Origin: Bacteroides neonati
GTDB lineage: Bacteria; Bacteroidota; Bacteroidia; Bacteroidales; Bacteroidaceae
NCBI RefSeq assembly: GCF_000499785.1
Contig: NZ_HG726025.1
Location: forward strand, 124,001 to 188,000
Direction: 5' to 3'
DNA length: 64,000 bases
Shown here piece by piece: positions 35,442 to 45,158 of the stretch; positions within the stretch are counted from its first letter, which is position 1, and each line of letters begins with the position of its first letter. A program made the position numbers and the translations under genes. The notes under the pieces are model-generated. The model was not told the DNA's origin. It saw only the letters and a list, made by a program, of their open reading frames with translations, and ran no database searches.

Positions 35442-35885
35442 ATGAAAAAGATTTTATCTGTTTTGGTGATAGCTATTGTAGCTGTACAGTTTGCCTTTGC
35501 TGCTGATGTAATAACAAAGGACATTAATCAATTGCCCTTGCCGGCACGTAACTTTATCACTAAGTATTTTGTGAAACCACAAATTGACTACATTAAGATT
35601 GATAATGAAATGCTGGAATCGAAAAAGTACGAGGTTACATTGAAAGATGGTACGGAGATTGATTTCGATAAGAAAGGCGAATGGATGGAAGTAGATGCAA
35701 AGAAAGGTAAAGTTCCTACTGCTCTTATTCCTACTTTTGTGACAGATTACTTGAAAGTCAATAACTTTACAAAAGAACATGTGACCAAGATAGAGCGTGA
35801 CCGCAAGGGCTGTGAAGTAAAACTGAACACAGGGCTATCTTTCGAGTTCAACAAAAACGGTAAGTTCCGTAAAGCCGATAATTAA
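35442..35885 (+). CDS. Periplasmic PepSY-like (BLIP/DUF2874-type) protein
   Basis: 147 residues from ATG 35442; the frame extends to 35391 but the downstream ATG gives a clean signal peptide (KKILSVLVIAIVAVQFAFA, cut after Ala). Two copies of a ~60-residue unit follow: LPLPARNFITKYFVKPQIDY..KYEVTLKDGTEIDFDKKGEW, then IPTFVTDYLKVNNF..GCEVKLNTGLSFEFNKNGKF. This is the tandem PepSY_like arrangement common in Bacteroides periplasmic proteins. Function unknown; such folds are thought to bind and inhibit other proteins. Followed by a strong palindromic terminator. Confidence 0.8.
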   Translation: MKKILSVLVIAIVAVQFAFAADVITKDINQLPLPARNFITKYFVKPQIDYIKIDNEMLESKKYEVTLKDGTEIDFDKKGEWMEVDAKKGKVPTALIPTFVTDYLKVNNFTKEHVTKIERDRKGCEVKLNTGLSFEFNKNGKFRKADN

Positions 35886-35926
35886 ATCATTAAAATCGAA
35901 GAACTTTCACTGTAGTGAGATTAAAA

Positions 35927-35968
35927 GAAATTCCCCTAACTGCTTTTAAAAGCAGTTAGGGGAATTTC
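35927..35968. terminator. Perfect 21-bp palindromic bidirectional terminator
   Basis: The 42-base palindrome is centred at 35947/35948 (arms contain TTCCCCTAACTGC and complement) and lies between convergent genes; T tracts flank both ends. Confidence 0.92.
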
Positions 35969-35984
35969 TTTGTTGATAGAGCTC

Positions 35985-37193
35985 TTACATCTGCTTATAA
36001 TCTTTGGCCAGACCACCTTCGCTTGTTTCTTTATAGAGCGATGGAAGATCATGTCCTGTTTGTTTCATGACTTGTACTACTTTATCGAAAGATACACGAT
36101 GCATGCCATCTGTAAATGAAGAATAGAGGTTAGCATCCAATGCACGAGCAGCTGCATAAGCATTGCGCTCAATACAGGGTATTTGTACCAATCCGCATAC
36201 CGGATCACAGGTCATACCCAAGTGATGTTCCAATCCCATTTCGGCCGCATATTCTATTTGAGCGGGGCTTCCTCCAAATAACTGGTTGGCAGCTGCTGAG
36301 GCCATAGCGCAGGCTACCCCAACTTCTCCTTGACAACCTACTTCTGCACCTGATATAGAAGCGTTGGTCTTTACGATATTACCTACCAAACCTGCCGTTG
36401 CTAATGCGCGGAGTATTCGTAGATCACTAAAATCACGACTCTTGTGTAAATGATACAGTACGGCCGGAACTACCCCACATGATCCACAAGTTGGTGCCGT
36501 AACAATCTTTCCACCCGAAGCATTCTCTTCGCTTACTGCCAGTGCATAAGAGAAGATCAATCCGCGCGAACGAAGTGATTCTTTATAACCGGTAGCCCGT
36601 ATAAAGTAGGTAGAGGCTTTACGTCTTAAGTTAAGTGGTCCGGGCAATACTCCTTCTTCTTCAAGTCCACGGCGAATTGAATCTTTCATCGTTATCCATA
36701 TTTCGTTCAGATAATCCCAAATGTCCGAGTTCTCGCATTGCTTCACATATTCCCAATAGCTGCGTCCGTTGTGTTCGCACCATTCCAGAATCTCTGTCAT
36801 ACTATTCATGGAATAAACTTCGGGACTTTCGATCGAAGGTTTGTCTGTGTTTTCGGCCAGTGCACCACCACCGACACTATAAACCGTCCAATTCTCTACC
36901 AGCTTATTATTGGTATCGAAAGCGGCAAATGTCATACCATTGGGGTGAAAGGGTAAAAACACCTTAGGTTGCCATACTATTTCGACCGGAGCCAAGGGTT
37001 GTAATGTATCGATAATGGCTACATCGGTCATATGCCCTTTGCCGGTAGCTGCTAAACTTCCATAAAGTGTTACTTTAAAAGAGCCGGCTTCGGGGTGACG
37101 CTCGAGAAACATTTCGGCTGCTTTACGAGGACCCATGGTGTGACTGCTTGACGGACCGGTACCAATACGGTAGAGTTCTTTGATTGATTTCAT
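35985..37193 (-). CDS. sdaA: L-serine ammonia-lyase, single-chain iron-sulfur type
   Basis: 402 residues combining the alpha and beta parts in one chain. SSSHTMGPRKAAEMF near the N terminus is the beta-domain substrate loop; APTCGSCGVVPAVLYHL (~230) and MTCDPVCGLVQIPCIERN (~330) supply the cluster-binding and active-site cysteines and the alpha-domain signature. Converts L-serine to pyruvate and ammonia using an oxygen-labile 4Fe-4S cluster, in the cytoplasm. Its promoter lies over the stop codon of the preceding phosphatase gene on the same strand, so it can be expressed apart from the upstream uptake operon. Confidence 0.95.
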   Translation of the reverse strand: MKSIKELYRIGTGPSSSHTMGPRKAAEMFLERHPEAGSFKVTLYGSLAATGKGHMTDVAIIDTLQPLAPVEIVWQPKVFLPFHPNGMTFAAFDTNNKLVENWTVYSVGGGALAENTDKPSIESPEVYSMNSMTEILEWCEHNGRSYWEYVKQCENSDIWDYLNEIWITMKDSIRRGLEEEGVLPGPLNLRRKASTYFIRATGYKESLRSRGLIFSYALAVSEENASGGKIVTAPTCGSCGVVPAVLYHLHKSRDFSDLRILRALATAGLVGNIVKTNASISGAEVGCQGEVGVACAMASAAANQLFGGSPAQIEYAAEMGLEHHLGMTCDPVCGLVQIPCIERNAYAAARALDANLYSSFTDGMHRVSFDKVVQVMKQTGHDLPSLYKETSEGGLAKDYKQM

Positions 37194-37223
37194 AAGATGC
37201 TATTTAACGGTGATAGAGTTGCG

Positions 37224-38387
37224 CTACAAAGGTAATTGTTTTTTCAACATTCCACTGTCACCTATTACCGAAATCTTATTGTTTTCGATTAGTATACCTC
37301 GTCCGAGTTTCTTTTCTCTGTTTTCTTTGTTATCCACATTGATAGCTATGATACGTCCATCGTTGAATGTGGTAATATCAGGAAAGATCGTATGGCCTAC
37401 AATGATACGATCTGCTCCATATTGATTCAATAATAAAGAGAGCATACCGGTCGATAATGGTTTGTACTTGTCATCGCTCTTCACCATTCCCCGATACCAA
37501 ATAGGGCCATTACCTCCATACAAAAAATCAGTCAATGGCGAGATACTTTTTTTATCTTCTTTAGGTAGAAAAATAGTATTGGATATCGTCGAATTTATCT
37601 GTGCGACAGATAGTTTTCGTTTGTATAGATCGGAACTTAATCCGGCATGTACAAAGAGGTTTTTCCCGATAAGTTGTATGGTATTGCACATGCTTAGCCA
37701 ACGGCCTAATTCGGAAGATTCATCAAAGAGGGTTTTGTAGGATAGGCGCAACTGCTTGGCTAGTGTGGTGTACTTCTCTTTCATATAGCGTGTATCACCT
37801 TGTAGAACCATAACTTCGTGATTGCCTAGTAGAAAAACAACAGTTCCTCCTGCATCATGTGCCTCTTTCTCTAATTTATAGATAAGCCAGAAAATAGGTA
37901 ATACATCTTTGCCACGATCAAATACATCGCCGATGACAACCAACTGATTACTACCGAAAGTCCATTTGTACTGTTTATTTATAACACCATTGGCCTGTAA
38001 GAGATCGGCAAAACAATCAAAGTTACCATGAGGATCAGATACCACCAATACTTTCTCAGCTTGCTTCATCTGTGGCGATTGTTTTTTCAAAGAATGTAAA
38101 CTTACCTCAAAGAGAGTCGTTCCTTTGTTCGATAAAACCGGAAAAGAGAATGAATGGGGAATTGTAGCTAAGGTAGTATCTACGATTTGTTTGAGTGGAT
38201 TGACAGTGATCATTCGCAGGCTTCCACCCGGAAGGTGAATTAAGTACGGACCATCGGTTGAGCACTCCTCTTTCGAGGAGTGCTTATCTTGTTCGCCATA
38301 CGCCATAACCGTCGCTGTCTGCAAAGTAAGCGACAAAAGAATGAATGTGGTTAAAAGCGTCTTTGAATGCAGAAAGAAACGTTTCAT
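37224..38387 (-). CDS. Secreted calcineurin-like (PP2A-type) metallophosphatase
   Basis: 387 residues. Signal peptide or membrane anchor (KRFFLHSKTLLTTFILLSL..VMA), then the metallophosphoesterase motifs: VVSDPHGNFDCF, VVIGDVFDRGKDVLP, FLLGNHEVMVL, FVHAGLSSD and VGHTIFPD. The GDxxDRG/GNHE spacing is that of the Shewanella/PP2A-like bacterial phosphatases, here directed to the periplasm. It starts 12 bases after the SusD gene and is therefore part of the ECF-sigma-controlled uptake operon, suggesting that the imported ligand is phosphorylated or that phosphate is released from it. The substrate is not known. Confidence 0.9.
   Translation of the reverse strand: MKRFFLHSKTLLTTFILLSLTLQTATVMAYGEQDKHSSKEECSTDGPYLIHLPGGSLRMITVNPLKQIVDTTLATIPHSFSFPVLSNKGTTLFEVSLHSLKKQSPQMKQAEKVLVVSDPHGNFDCFADLLQANGVINKQYKWTFGSNQLVVIGDVFDRGKDVLPIFWLIYKLEKEAHDAGGTVVFLLGNHEVMVLQGDTRYMKEKYTTLAKQLRLSYKTLFDESSELGRWLSMCNTIQLIGKNLFVHAGLSSDLYKRKLSVAQINSTISNTIFLPKEDKKSISPLTDFLYGGNGPIWYRGMVKSDDKYKPLSTGMLSLLLNQYGADRIIVGHTIFPDITTFNDGRIIAINVDNKENREKKLGRGILIENNKISVIGDSGMLKKQLPL
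37227..37234 (-). promoter_or_regulatory. Candidate -7 element for sdaA, overlapping the phosphatase 3' end
   Basis: Minus strand reads TACCTTTG (full TAnnTTTG match), 34 bases upstream of the sdaA ATG, inside the last codons of the phosphatase gene. Confidence 0.5.
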
Positions 38388-38399
38388 AGCTATGTTCTT

Positions 38400-39848
38400 T
38401 TAATCGGCATACCCCGGATTTTGCTTCATGTTAGGATTTGTATCCATTTCCTTTTTAGGTATCGGAAGTATTGATTTATGGTAGGTCCAATCGAATGACT
38501 GAGCTTCGGGAAGCATGGTCCAGTGTTTGGTGTCTTTGATTGCGGGAACTGCTACATCAATACGTTCAATACGCTTATGGTTGCGCAAAGCATCAAACAT
38601 GCGATGTCCTTCGCCGAAGAACTCTTTGCGACGCTCGGTTAATACCTGATCTAAGGTAATGGTTTGACCTTTGACTGTTTTTGCAGGGTTGGCACGCATT
38701 ACGATAGCATCTAAGTATTTCACAGCATTTGCATTATCTCCAATTTTAACTGCCGATTCAGCTGCATTCAGGTAGAGCTCCGATAGGCGAAAAATGGGAA
38801 TGTTGGCATCTGAAATCGTCTCGTTTCCTTGTGGTTGATATTTGGTGATAAAAGCGTAATACTTACTTATTTTGTACATCTTGTTTCGTACATCCTTACT
38901 ATCTTGTTGTAGCAGGGTGTAGAAGCTGCTTGTAAGAATCATATCACTGTATCCGCTTGATGAACATAAGTAACCCATACTTTCTTTTCCCGGGCTGTCT
39001 ACTGTGAGGTTAACTATCTCGAACAAGATTTCGCCTGGAGTTGTGCTACTTCTGTCGACACCCCATGCTGTAGGATATTCGGCATTGGTCCATAAAGCAT
39101 ACTTTTTGCTCTCAGCACCTTTAATCGCATCTTGTGCTGTGCTTAATGCCAATGCGTTGTCTCCTTTATATAAGTAAACTCGGCTAAGAAGGGTCATTGC
39201 AGCCCATTTATTGATTTTTCCTTTGATGAAATTTTCGCCGAGTAAGGGGATAGCTGTTGTTAAGTCGCCAAGTACTTCATTATAGCACTCGGCAACCGTG
39301 CTTCGTGGAGGTTTGCTATCTATCGTACTCAAGTCTTTCACTATGGACACTCCCAAAGAAGCTCCGTTGTCCTTTAAATAAGGATAGCCAAAGAAACGGG
39401 TCAAATCGAATAATGCCAATGCACGCAAGGTTAGAGCCTGTCCTTTGAGATCATCGCGGCGTATAGGTTCCTCAGTATCTATTTTGTCAATTTTTGTTAG
39501 AATAATATTGCAGTTTTGAATAATAGCGTAAGAGCTTGCCCAATGAGTTGATGGACCATTGTCTTTGTTATATTCGAACAGGTAATAGTCACTGGTGCGC
39601 TTGGTGGTTCCATTGGCTTGCATATCATCTCCGGTTACATCTCCGTAATAAATCATACGTCCCGAATATGAGTATGCATCTTGCATAGAACTATATATTC
39701 CGTTGAGGGTAAATTCGATGTCCGATAATTGCTTGATGGCTGTTTCGGTTTCGATCTCTGTTGTTGGTTCTATATTGAGCCAACTATTGCCGCAGGAACT
39801 TGCCAATGTCAATAACCCGCTTAATGCGATGTATTTTAATGTTTTCAT
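38400..39848 (-). CDS. SusD/RagB-like lipoprotein of the ECF-controlled operon
   Basis: 482 residues from ATG 39848 (three codons after an in-frame TTG). Lipobox LASSC (Cys ~19 from that ATG), SusD TPR region (LRALALFDLTRFFGYPY), and C-terminal ERRKEFFGEGHRMFDALRNH and SILPIPKKEMDTNPNMKQNPGY. Partner of the SusC encoded 22 bases upstream. The ligand is unknown; the operon-encoded phosphatase is the only enzymatic hint. Confidence 0.95.
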   Translation of the reverse strand: MKTLKYIALSGLLTLASSCGNSWLNIEPTTEIETETAIKQLSDIEFTLNGIYSSMQDAYSYSGRMIYYGDVTGDDMQANGTTKRTSDYYLFEYNKDNGPSTHWASSYAIIQNCNIILTKIDKIDTEEPIRRDDLKGQALTLRALALFDLTRFFGYPYLKDNGASLGVSIVKDLSTIDSKPPRSTVAECYNEVLGDLTTAIPLLGENFIKGKINKWAAMTLLSRVYLYKGDNALALSTAQDAIKGAESKKYALWTNAEYPTAWGVDRSSTTPGEILFEIVNLTVDSPGKESMGYLCSSSGYSDMILTSSFYTLLQQDSKDVRNKMYKISKYYAFITKYQPQGNETISDANIPIFRLSELYLNAAESAVKIGDNANAVKYLDAIVMRANPAKTVKGQTITLDQVLTERRKEFFGEGHRMFDALRNHKRIERIDVAVPAIKDTKHWTMLPEAQSFDWTYHKSILPIPKKEMDTNPNMKQNPGYAD

Positions 39849-39870
39849 AATGTTCAATTCGTTTTAAAAG

Positions 39871-42800
39871 TTAGAAGTTCAGATTTAAACCGAAAGTAAC
39901 GGTTTTCAAAGGAGGGGTGCCCCAAATGGCCGACCCGCTACTTACTGCTTCCGGGTCATAATAGTCATAGCGTGCCCATGTCCATAGGTTATTGGATGAA
40001 ACAAAAAAGCGTAAGTTACTGATTCCGGCTTTGCGGGTCAACTCTTTGGGAATAGTTACTCCTAAAGTTAGGTTTTTGAGACGGATAAAATCCGAACCAT
40101 GTAGTCGACGGCTGGTAGCGTATGAGTTCATAGCCGGACTTGGTTTCTCTACGAACACTTCATAATTACTTTGATCGCCGGCTTGTTTCCAACGGTCTTT
40201 GTAATAGGTAGGTATATTGGCTTTTAAGTCATTGCCTCCATGTTCGGTTTTTTGTGCCCAGTTATCGTATGAGTATCCACCAAATTGATACGATAACATA
40301 AAGTTCAGATCGAACCATTTGTAGCGTAGATTATTTGATAAACCTCCGGTGATAGTTGGTTCGGCATGCTTCATTGGAATAGCTTGCGCTTTGTCCGGAT
40401 TCTCCGTAATCTCTTTACTATAATTACCATTTTTATCTGTTGTGTTGAGATAGAATTGCGGTGCCCCGGTCATCGGATTAATACCAGCGAACTCGATGAG
40501 ATAGAAGGTACGGTACGAATAACCTACTTTACGTATTTGCGAACCACCGATAATTTCGGTCTGCATACCGTCGAGGGTTACGATTTCGTTTTTGTTATGT
40601 CCGATGTTGAATACTGTATTCCAGTTGAAGTTTTTGGTATCGAAGTTCGTCGAACGTACTTCAAGTTCGATGCCTTGATTTTTTACTTCTCCGATATTCA
40701 TTAAATAAGAACCGAATCCGGTAGTCATGGAGATTGGACGATCCATTAATAGATTCTTTGTGGTACGTGTATAATATTCGAGCGAGAAGTTTAATCTATT
40801 CCAGAATCCGAAATCTAGACCAATGTTGAAGTTATAATTTGTTTCCCAAGACAGATTTTCATTTTTAATCTGTGACTGTATGATACCGGGTTGTTCCATA
40901 TAGCCATTGGTTAAACTGTTAAGTCCCATGTAGCCATAGTAGTCAGAAGGCAGCGTGCCGTTTACACCGTACGAGGCTCGTATCTTTAAATCACTTAACC
41001 AATCTTTTGTACCTTCCATGAAACCCTCTTCAATAGTACGCCATGCACCCGATACCGACCAAAAACTACCCCAACGATGGTCTGATGCTAAACGAGAGCT
41101 ACCATCGATACGGTAACTAGCCCCTGCATAATACTTGTTCTTGTAATCATAGTTTAAACGTGATAGGTAAGAGACCATGCGTGTACGTGTACTGTTTCCA
41201 CCAACCGACTCAGTTTTCATACCATTGCTGATTTCGTTTTTATCGGCAGTTGCAAAATTTGTTGCATACCCCGAAAGATAATCGCGGTACGAATCGTCTA
41301 TCTCATAACCTACCAGAGCATCAATATGATGATCATTGCCAATAGATGTTTGATAACTCAATGCATTTGTCCATACCAATTTGGTATATTCGTAAAACTT
41401 CTTAGACATACCACCATTGGTGTCTTCGCCATTTGATGTGCGAGGGTCGCTCCAGTCTTTGCCTTTCGTTATGGTATAGTCGTAACTCAAGGTCGATTTG
41501 AATTTTAATTTTTTGATGAACTCGTATTGTGCATAGATGGTGTTGAACGAACGGGTTACATATTCACGTTGATAATCGTAAGTCATAGCCAGCAATGGAT
41601 TGCGGTCATCGTTACGAATAAAGACGCGGTTCCAGCTCCCATCCTCATTATAAACGGCATCAGAAGGTACTACACAGTTTCGAGAGGTATAAAACGGCGA
41701 ACTATAACTGGTTCCCTCTCCGTATACATCTTGATTGACAGTAGCAAATAAGATATTAGAACCGATACTGAATTTGTCAGTAGCCTGATAATCGACGTTC
41801 AAGCGAGCACTGATACGCTCTAATCCCGAATTGATCGTGATACCGTCCTGCTTCAAGTAAGACATGGATGTATAGTATCTCAATTTATCGGTATTGCCCG
41901 AAATGGAAGCTTCATAGGTTTGATGGCTTCCTTTCTTAAATAAAATATCATCCCAATCTACATAGCCACCTGCTGGTATGGGAGCATATTTATCAATCGA
42001 ACTGTCAGCATACTTTATAGCATCACTGAGTAATTCGCTGTCTGGACGTTGCTTGCCAGGTTCCAATGCATCATTGGCCGCTTTGAGTGATCTATATTTA
42101 GAAAGGCTAAGCCCGTCATAAATGGTATTACGACGCTCTTCGCCACTCATTACAGGTCGATACTCCATGGCAAAATCCGAATATCCCCAATCGGCTTTCA
42201 ATGAAACAATTGGCTTTCCATTGCCCGACGATCCTTTTTTGGTTGTTATAACCACCACTCCGTTGGCAGCGCGCGAACCATATAGTGAAGCCGCTGCTGC
42301 GTCTTTAATAACTGTGATGCTTTCAATATCAGAGCTATTGATGGTAGCCATAATATCTAGACCGGCATCTGAACTCAAGGAGTTAATCGAGCCGGAGCGA
42401 ACGGCTATGCCATCGATAACGTATAGTGGAGAGTTAGAAGCATTGAACGATCCCATACCCCGGATGTTGAGTGAAGACGATGCTCCCGGTTGTCCCGATG
42501 TAGAACTTATTTGAACACCCGGTGCTGCACCTTGAAGCAGGTCTGTGAATGATATAGCGGGAACGTCTTTCACTGCTGCAGTTTTAACAACAGAAGCTGA
42601 TCCGGCATAAGCCGACTTTTTGAAGGTACCGTATCCGGTTACAACCACTTCTTCCAATGCTTTTGTATCGCTTTGTAATGTTACGATTACTCCTTTATTG
42701 GGGCTCGCTTTTACCTCCTGGGTAGCAAAACCGATAAACGAAACGACGAGAACTACGGGTTGGTCTTTCTCCACGCTGATCGAGAAGTTACCGTCTAAAT

Positions 42801-43272
42801 CAGTAATGGCTCCTCGCTGTGTACCTTTAATCAGTACGTTGGCTCCGGGAATTTCTGAATTCGTATTATCAAAGACCTTTCCTTTAATCACTTTTTGCTG
42901 TTCGGGAGCAACCGATTGCACGGCAGTTCGCTTGATGGCTACCACTCCGTTATGAACCGAAAAAGTCAATCCCGAATTTTCAAGGCACTTCTTTAATACA
43001 TTCGTAGCAAGTTCTTTATTTACATTCAGTTCATTCACCCTTATCGTTTGGATGTCATTCGTGCTATAAATGAACGTGAAGTCTGTTTGCTTTTGAATTT
43101 CCCAAATAATCTCATTGAGTGTTGCATTTTTAAAGTTTGCTGTAACGGTTTGTGCAAGTATGCTATTGGTGGCTTGTACAAATCCCGAACTAAGGAAAAT
43201 AAGTGTAAGACATACCGTAGTAAGGATTTGTTTTCTACGATGTTGTCTTTGTTTAGAAGAATGTTTTTCCAT
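39871..43272 (-). CDS. SusC-like TonB-dependent transporter with N-terminal STN signalling domain
   Basis: 1133 residues. After a signal peptide (ILTTVCLTLIFLSSGFVQA) comes an STN/secretin-N domain (~45-115: FKNATLNEIIWEIQKQTDF, LNVNKELATNVLKKCLENSG), the module that contacts a FecR-type anti-sigma factor. Then the carboxypeptidase-like domain (KGKVFDNTNSEIPGANVLI), TonB box (ALEEVVVTGYG), plug (LNIRGMGSFN..PLYVIDGIAV) and barrel ending VTFGLNLNF. Substrate binding should be transmitted to the FecR protein encoded 17 bases upstream. Confidence 0.96.
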   Translation of the reverse strand: MEKHSSKQRQHRRKQILTTVCLTLIFLSSGFVQATNSILAQTVTANFKNATLNEIIWEIQKQTDFTFIYSTNDIQTIRVNELNVNKELATNVLKKCLENSGLTFSVHNGVVAIKRTAVQSVAPEQQKVIKGKVFDNTNSEIPGANVLIKGTQRGAITDLDGNFSISVEKDQPVVLVVSFIGFATQEVKASPNKGVIVTLQSDTKALEEVVVTGYGTFKKSAYAGSASVVKTAAVKDVPAISFTDLLQGAAPGVQISSTSGQPGASSSLNIRGMGSFNASNSPLYVIDGIAVRSGSINSLSSDAGLDIMATINSSDIESITVIKDAAAASLYGSRAANGVVVITTKKGSSGNGKPIVSLKADWGYSDFAMEYRPVMSGEERRNTIYDGLSLSKYRSLKAANDALEPGKQRPDSELLSDAIKYADSSIDKYAPIPAGGYVDWDDILFKKGSHQTYEASISGNTDKLRYYTSMSYLKQDGITINSGLERISARLNVDYQATDKFSIGSNILFATVNQDVYGEGTSYSSPFYTSRNCVVPSDAVYNEDGSWNRVFIRNDDRNPLLAMTYDYQREYVTRSFNTIYAQYEFIKKLKFKSTLSYDYTITKGKDWSDPRTSNGEDTNGGMSKKFYEYTKLVWTNALSYQTSIGNDHHIDALVGYEIDDSYRDYLSGYATNFATADKNEISNGMKTESVGGNSTRTRMVSYLSRLNYDYKNKYYAGASYRIDGSSRLASDHRWGSFWSVSGAWRTIEEGFMEGTKDWLSDLKIRASYGVNGTLPSDYYGYMGLNSLTNGYMEQPGIIQSQIKNENLSWETNYNFNIGLDFGFWNRLNFSLEYYTRTTKNLLMDRPISMTTGFGSYLMNIGEVKNQGIELEVRSTNFDTKNFNWNTVFNIGHNKNEIVTLDGMQTEIIGGSQIRKVGYSYRTFYLIEFAGINPMTGAPQFYLNTTDKNGNYSKEITENPDKAQAIPMKHAEPTITGGLSNNLRYKWFDLNFMLSYQFGGYSYDNWAQKTEHGGNDLKANIPTYYKDRWKQAGDQSNYEVFVEKPSPAMNSYATSRRLHGSDFIRLKNLTLGVTIPKELTRKAGISNLRFFVSSNNLWTWARYDYYDPEAVSSGSAIWGTPPLKTVTFGLNLNF

Positions 43273-43289
43273 AATGCATTGTTTTAAAG

Positions 43290-44465
43290 TTAGTAACTAT
43301 GATCAAATATGATTGTCTTTTCGTTGATGGTGATTTTGACGTTTCCTGTTCGTTCAAGTAATTCGAGAAACGGTGTAATCTCTTTGTATCGATTGATGTT
43401 ACAGCCAAATCGTAACTGCTTCAATCGTTCATCCTTGTATACGACCTTCATGTCGTACCAACGTGACAGGCCTTTTATGATTTGTTCCAAAGATTGATCT
43501 TTAAAATGTATTTTTCCGTCTACCCACGAAGTATATAATGATGTGTCTACATGGCGTACCTTGATCTTTCGATTACCAGTTTCTATGCAGGCTTGCTGCG
43601 AAGGCTCCAATAGTTGACTTTCTCCTTGTGCGGTATGTATTTTGACCGAACCTTTTACTAATGTTGCTTTATACTCTTCTCCTTCGTATGAGGATATATT
43701 GAAGGTTGTTCCGAGCACTTCGACCAATGTTCCATTTGTTTTCACAATGAATGGCGTTGAACCTTTTTTTACCTCGAAAAGAGCTTCACCTACCAATTCC
43801 ACTTCACGTTTATTGCCGCAGAACTGCACGGGGAAGCGGAGTGTACTCATTGCGTTTAGGTATACTTTGGTTCCATCGCTTAGCACCAGAGAGTACTCAC
43901 CTCCTCTGGGTATTTCTATTTTATTGTATGAGATTTTATCGGCTGGAACTTTTCTGCCCTTGGCTTCATAACTTAGAGATGTTGAATCAATGCGGATAGC
44001 CGTTCCATCTTTTTCTTTCACTAAGGTTTCTTCTGCAGACTTCAGATCAATCACTGCGCCATCGTCAAGCGTAAGCTTTGCTCTTTTCTCACCCGGAACA
44101 ATGGTTGAACGAGCCTCTACCACCACATGGTCAATAGATTTAGAAGGCCATTTGGCAACAAGTAATGCTACCATAAGAGGCAGAACGATTAATGCTGCAT
44201 AGCGAGATACCTGAAGGAGATAGTGTTTTCGTTTGCTACGTTGTATCTTGCGGTTAACTTCCTCCCATCCCTGACGATTGCTGTATTGATTGCTTTTTTG
44301 GTTGTGCAATCTTTGCTGTTCGCTGTCGCAGAGGTTATGAAAGAGTGCTTTGTTTTCCGGAGATTCATTGATCCACTCCTCGAGTTTACACTTTTCCTGC
44401 TCTGTAAGGGTTTCTGTTAGATACCGAGCAATCAGCTCGGCAATATGAAATGGTTGCTTTAACAT
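43290..44465 (-). CDS. FecR-family anti-sigma factor
   Basis: 391 residues. Cytoplasmic N-terminal sigma-binding helices (~1-80, LTEQEKCKLEEWINESPENK), one membrane helix (YAALIVLPLMVALLVA, ~88-104), then the periplasmic FecR domain (IEIPRGGEYSLVLSDGTKVYLNA.., EALFEVKKGSTPFIVKTNG, VLGTTFNISSY) and a C-terminal DUF4974/STN-like domain (IHFKDQSLEQIIKGLSRWYDM). It holds the ECF sigma factor until the transporter signals ligand. Confidence 0.95.
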   Translation of the reverse strand: MLKQPFHIAELIARYLTETLTEQEKCKLEEWINESPENKALFHNLCDSEQQRLHNQKSNQYSNRQGWEEVNRKIQRSKRKHYLLQVSRYAALIVLPLMVALLVAKWPSKSIDHVVVEARSTIVPGEKRAKLTLDDGAVIDLKSAEETLVKEKDGTAIRIDSTSLSYEAKGRKVPADKISYNKIEIPRGGEYSLVLSDGTKVYLNAMSTLRFPVQFCGNKREVELVGEALFEVKKGSTPFIVKTNGTLVEVLGTTFNISSYEGEEYKATLVKGSVKIHTAQGESQLLEPSQQACIETGNRKIKVRHVDTSLYTSWVDGKIHFKDQSLEQIIKGLSRWYDMKVVYKDERLKQLRFGCNINRYKEITPFLELLERTGNVKITINEKTIIFDHSY

Positions 44466-44541
44466 AGTAACTGTTTTTTTGTTCTCTTTGCATACTATAA
44501 CAGGCTATGTTGATATATGGGTGAATTGCTCTATCTATTTT

Positions 44542-45090
44542 TTATAGAAAAAATAAAAATAAGTAGTATTGCTCTTTCAATGATTCGCGTAGTTTGCGGT
44601 AAGCTATTTTCTTTAGGGTATGTACTGTTTCGGTCGATACGGCAAGTGTGTCGGCTATCTCTTTATTCGATAATCCTTCTAAAGAGCATTTAATAACTGC
44701 TTTTGTTTGTGGCGGTAGGCTGTCGATCGTTTCGTATAGTATGCGATATGTTTCTTCCTCAATAACTTGGTTGTAGAAAAACTCTTCACTTTCTTTACTA
44801 ATCATTTTTTGTGCGTATTCTTGCACAACCATCCGGTGTTCTACCTCGTTCAAGGCTTTATTGCGCACTGAGGTATATAAAAATGATTTTACCTGATGAA
44901 GATAAATAAAATCATTGCGTAACTGCCACAGTTTCACAAAACAATCTTGTACAATATCATTGGCTTGTTCTTGTCTCTCCACATATTTCTCTGCAAATAG
45001 GCATAAAGGTATGTAGAATCGGTCAAAGACCGTTCTGAAAGTTTGGCTGTCTTTTAAGTTAATGTCTTCGCAGGTTCGAGCTAAATCCAT
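44542..45090 (-). CDS. ECF sigma-70 factor (FecI/SusC-associated type)
   Basis: 182 residues. Region 2 (~20-90: YVERQEQANDIVQDCFVKLW, SFLYTSVRNKALN) and region 4 (~120-170: LPPQTKAVIKCSLEGLSNKEIADTL..) are both complete. First gene of the sigma/anti-sigma/SusC/SusD/phosphatase set, all on the minus strand. ECF-controlled SusCD systems in Bacteroides are commonly linked to host-derived glycans; that link is only suggestive here. Confidence 0.95.
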   Translation of the reverse strand: MDLARTCEDINLKDSQTFRTVFDRFYIPLCLFAEKYVERQEQANDIVQDCFVKLWQLRNDFIYLHQVKSFLYTSVRNKALNEVEHRMVVQEYAQKMISKESEEFFYNQVIEEETYRILYETIDSLPPQTKAVIKCSLEGLSNKEIADTLAVSTETVHTLKKIAYRKLRESLKEQYYLFLFFL

Positions 45091-45126
45091 TATTTTGTTA
45101 TTCCATTGTTTCGATTTATCTTACTG

Positions 45127-45134
45127 CAAACGTA
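45127..45134 (-). promoter_or_regulatory. Candidate -7 element for the ECF sigma gene
   Basis: Minus strand reads TACGTTTG (full TAnnTTTG match), 37 bases upstream of the ATG, in the gap after corA. Confidence 0.5.
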
Positions 45135-45158
45135 CGAAAATAAATTTGGAAATAGCTC

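Noticed and set aside
45091..45158. Magnesium riboswitch or other structured leader for corA/sigma genes
   Set aside because: corA follows mutS2 by 30 bases and the gap after it is only 68 bases with no stable conserved structure.
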